Shown here: in pieces, positions 62,150 through 64,000 of the stretch
Layout of the letters: every line of letters begins with the position of its first letter
Position numbering within the stretch: position 1 is the stretch's first letter
Assembly: GCA_021521415.1 (NCBI GenBank)
Contig: JAIQDT010002836.1
Coordinates: forward strand, 1-64,000
Length of the DNA stretch: 64,000 nt
Direction: 5' to 3'
From: Bidens hawaiensis
Lineage: Eukaryota; Streptophyta; Magnoliopsida; Asterales; Asteraceae
Position numbers and translations under genes: made by a program
The notes under the pieces: model-generated
The model's input: the letters and a program-made list of their open reading frames with translations, nothing else
Told to the model about the DNA's origin: nothing
The model's database searches: none

Positions 62150-62515
62150 CAAACTTAGTACCACCGCCACCACCTGATCGTCGTTGCCACCACCGAATCG
62201 CCACCACCATTTCCACCAACACCACCGCCTGACCACTTGCCATTACATTCACCACCACCTGATTTCCACGACCGCCACCACTACCTTCACTGTCTAACCA
62301 CCCACCACCACAACCTCCACCATCGCTGCCGCCGCCACCACCTGACTACCACTACTACCACCTGACCACCACTACTATCACTACCACCACCTGACCACCA
62401 GCGCCATCACCGCCACCATCAATGCTACGCCACCACCACCATCTTACCACCGCTACATACCACCACTATCGTCATCTCCACCATTGTTAACACCACCACC
62501 TTCATCATTGCCATT
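62150..62515. repeat. Imperfect CCA trinucleotide array
   Basis: ACC/CCA triplets with recurrent CCACCACCTGACCACCA. It is the complement of the GGT array in copy A and is expanded relative to it. Confidence 0.9.
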
Positions 62516-62616
62516 TGTTTTGTTTTGTTAATATTATTTATTTTGATGTATGCATCTTTGTCATCTGTATTTCATTCCCGTGGGTTTTTTATTCTACCAA
62601 ACAACGTAAAGTAATA

Positions 62617-62864
62617 CTCCCTCCGTCCCTGTAAAAGTGTTCATATTTCCTTTTTTATTTGTCCCATTACAAATATCCAATTTCAAAATTTATTTACCAA
62701 TTTTCAAATTTACCCTTAAACACACACAACTCGATTAATAACAATATTGATGGACCCAATTTCCAAGGGCATTATTGTCATCTGGTAAGCAAAAAAAGTA
62801 ATCGTTAATCTACCTTGAACTTTGTGTTCTTCAAACCATGACAATTTAAGAGGGACGGTGGGAG
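62617..62864. mobile_element. Stowaway MITE (Tc1/mariner)
   Basis: CTCCCTCCGTCCCTG at the left and, inverted, CTCCCACCGTCCCTC at the right are classic Stowaway termini. TA precedes the left end; the right TA has become TG. 248 bp, non-coding, inserted in the Tourist-like element. Confidence 0.92.
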
Positions 62865-62989
62865 TGATTCATTTCATTCGCATAGGTTAACCAAACAAGA
62901 CTAAGGAATTGTATTGATCCATTTCATTCTCTTTTTCATTCCATTCCCGCATTCACCTCCCATTTTACGTCCTACCATACATACCCTTA

Positions 62990-63496
62990 GTTCACACAAA
63001 GTGGTAGAGCGAATACTTTTTACTATGTGATTATTGTGGTTGTTCGAGTACTATAAGGTTGTGTCTACTATGGTTATGCAAGTACTTTGGAGGAGTGATT
63101 ACTTAGAGGATTCTCATCATATCCCTTAAAGTATGTGAGAGAAGTTTGCAAATTATAGGGTGGGGTTTTGAGTGGTTGTGAGTGTATATTATAAGGTGAT
63201 GTAGTGATTTTTGGTAGATTTGGGAAAAACGTTTGCCCCTATTTATTTTTTAATATTTGTTGAATTGGTTGTAAGTAGAGCAGAGAGAAAACTATAATGA
63301 TAAATGTATAAAAAAATATTATTTAATTGAGCAGGAGAGAGAGAGAGAAAGAGAGAGATGTAGTGTTTTTAGTGGTAATTATAGATATGGGGATGGATGA
63401 TAGGTTGAGAATGCTCTTAGACGAACAAATAGTCAGATCACATTATGGTAAACTGTTCACAATAGCTATTTTGACAACTTAACATATGAATTTTCC
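62990..63496. other. Unassigned spacer with a GA tract
   Basis: A GA-rich tract lies at 63333-63358. GAGAATGCTCTTAG at 63408-63421 resembles an inverted Tourist-type end (CTAAGAGCATTCTC), but no left partner was located. Confidence 0.4.
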
Positions 63497-64000
63497 CAGT
63501 GGCGGATCTAGACATAAATCTCAGTGGTAACGTTAATTTTTTTTGTCGTATTTCATATCATGTAAATGAAAAAAATAGAAACAAGATACCTGGGATGCAA
63601 ATTTCTCCTATTCGGGTTTTGAAAGCTTGAAATCGAGTCACTACACCCTTTTCTTTTACTTTATCGAACGTTTTTCTTTCAACTGCACAAATTAAATCAT
63701 TTTTCAAATACTTATCACCCATTCGATTACGCAAAGCCGTATTGATAAGTTTCATTTTAGAAAAAAACATATTTCAACGACTGCGGTTGCAATCAGTAAA
63801 ACCAACGCTAGCTTTAATATTCGACAAACCAAAGAAAAAGTGGTGTGGTTTCCGGTTTCCACCATTACACGAGCAAGGCCATACATTCAACCAGCTTTGC
63901 AAAATTTATCATCTTCCTTAAAGTGTGATAAAAGGCCGTACAATCACCCAAAAAAGACCATCTTTCTTCATTACCAAAATCATCAGATACATTTCCTAAA
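63497..64000 (-). mobile_element. End of a hAT element (hAT-4), continuing beyond the window
   Basis: CAGTGGCGGATCTAGACAT at 63497 is a hAT terminus of the same type as that of hAT-2. A transposase C-terminus read on the minus strand lies just inside it. The other end and the duplication are outside the window. Confidence 0.8.
63558..64000 (-). pseudogene. hAT transposase C-terminus (DUF4371/ZMYM1-like family), frameshifted
   Basis: Minus-strand reading gives a dimerisation region. First comes a frame ending in CRILKLALVLLIATAVVE, then, after a one-base shift near 63768, KMKLINTALRNRMGDKYL and further residues to the stop at 63558. This matches the LALVLPVATASVER-FS-MK-IKT-LRNRMGD pattern of the plant ZMYM1-like hAT proteins. 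A further in-frame TAA lies upstream near 63867. The N-terminal part lies outside the window. Confidence 0.8.

Larger units (their letters stand above)
61940..62986. mobile_element. Tourist-like non-autonomous element with ACC-rich core (copy B)
   Basis: Inverted relative of the element at 814-1507. Its left arm (GTGTTTGGTTGATCAAT, TTACACATGGAA) matches the complement of copy A's right arm. Its right arm, inverted, reads GGGTATGTATGGTAGG and matches copy A's left arm. TTA on both sides (61937-61939 and 62987-62989) is the complement of copy A's TAA, as expected for the opposite orientation. The core 62150-62515 is CCA/CAC-rich with recurring CCACCTGACCACC. A Stowaway MITE is nested at 62617-62864. 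Confidence 0.78.

Overview
This window reads as nuclear DNA from a eudicot plant. It has plant-type Copia and Ty3/gypsy chromovirus retrotransposons, an RTE LINE tail, tRNA-derived SINEs, a Helitron end, and CACTA, PIF/Harbinger, Mutator-like, Stowaway and four hAT elements, all in AT-rich sequence. The style of the repeats suggests Asteraceae, but that is an impression and not a demonstration. I can support only one ordinary host gene, a twin-CX9C (CHCH) protein at about 52.5-54.8 kb. Almost all the rest is a layered transposon landscape.

Layout. 0-2.7 kb: a decayed Copia RNase H end and a Tourist-like element with a GGT-rich core. 2.8-6.0 kb: a 3.2 kb hAT element (hAT-1) with 8-bp target duplications and a lightly broken transposase. 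6.0-12.6 kb: a short non-autonomous hAT (hAT-2), split by a 6 kb LTR element that has no coding capacity and a truncated 5' LTR. 12.9-13.4 kb: an RTE LINE 3' end. 14.0-14.3 kb: a SINE with two tRNA-like promoter regions and a 14-bp target duplication. 15.5-20.8 kb: a Helitron 3' terminus and unassigned AT-rich DNA, including a triplicated repeat of about 210 bp.

20.87-50.91 kb: the centrepiece. Matching CACTA-type termini, a 3-bp ATC duplication and about 0.5 kb of palindromic subterminal repeats at each end mark one non-autonomous CACTA element. It has been inflated to 30 kb by nested insertions: a PIF/Harbinger element, a 1.6 kb non-autonomous Copia-type LTR element, a SINE, a 20.9 kb Ty3/gypsy chromovirus region (which itself contains a second 11.6 kb gypsy element) and a solo LTR. 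Boundaries and target duplications give the order of events.

51-64 kb: an LTR tail, the CHCH gene (5'-UTR intron and an apparent 1-base frameshift), a foldback Mutator-like element with a 20-bp minisatellite core, a PIF-related MITE, hAT-3 (perfect 8-bp duplications; transposase in one frame with four stop codons), a second Tourist-like element with an ACC-rich core and a Stowaway inside it, and the end of hAT-4 with a transposase C-terminus running off the window.

The elements are related. The PIF element and the MITE at 57.1 kb share terminal sequence. hAT-2 has the terminus of hAT-4. The two trinucleotide-core Tourist elements are inverted copies of one family. The LTR family of the 6.5 kb element recurs at 48.7 and 51.2 kb. 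I found no evidence of an unknown multi-gene system; the novelty lies in the nest architecture, the defective yet young gypsy element and the unusual non-autonomous families. All identity estimates were made by eye.
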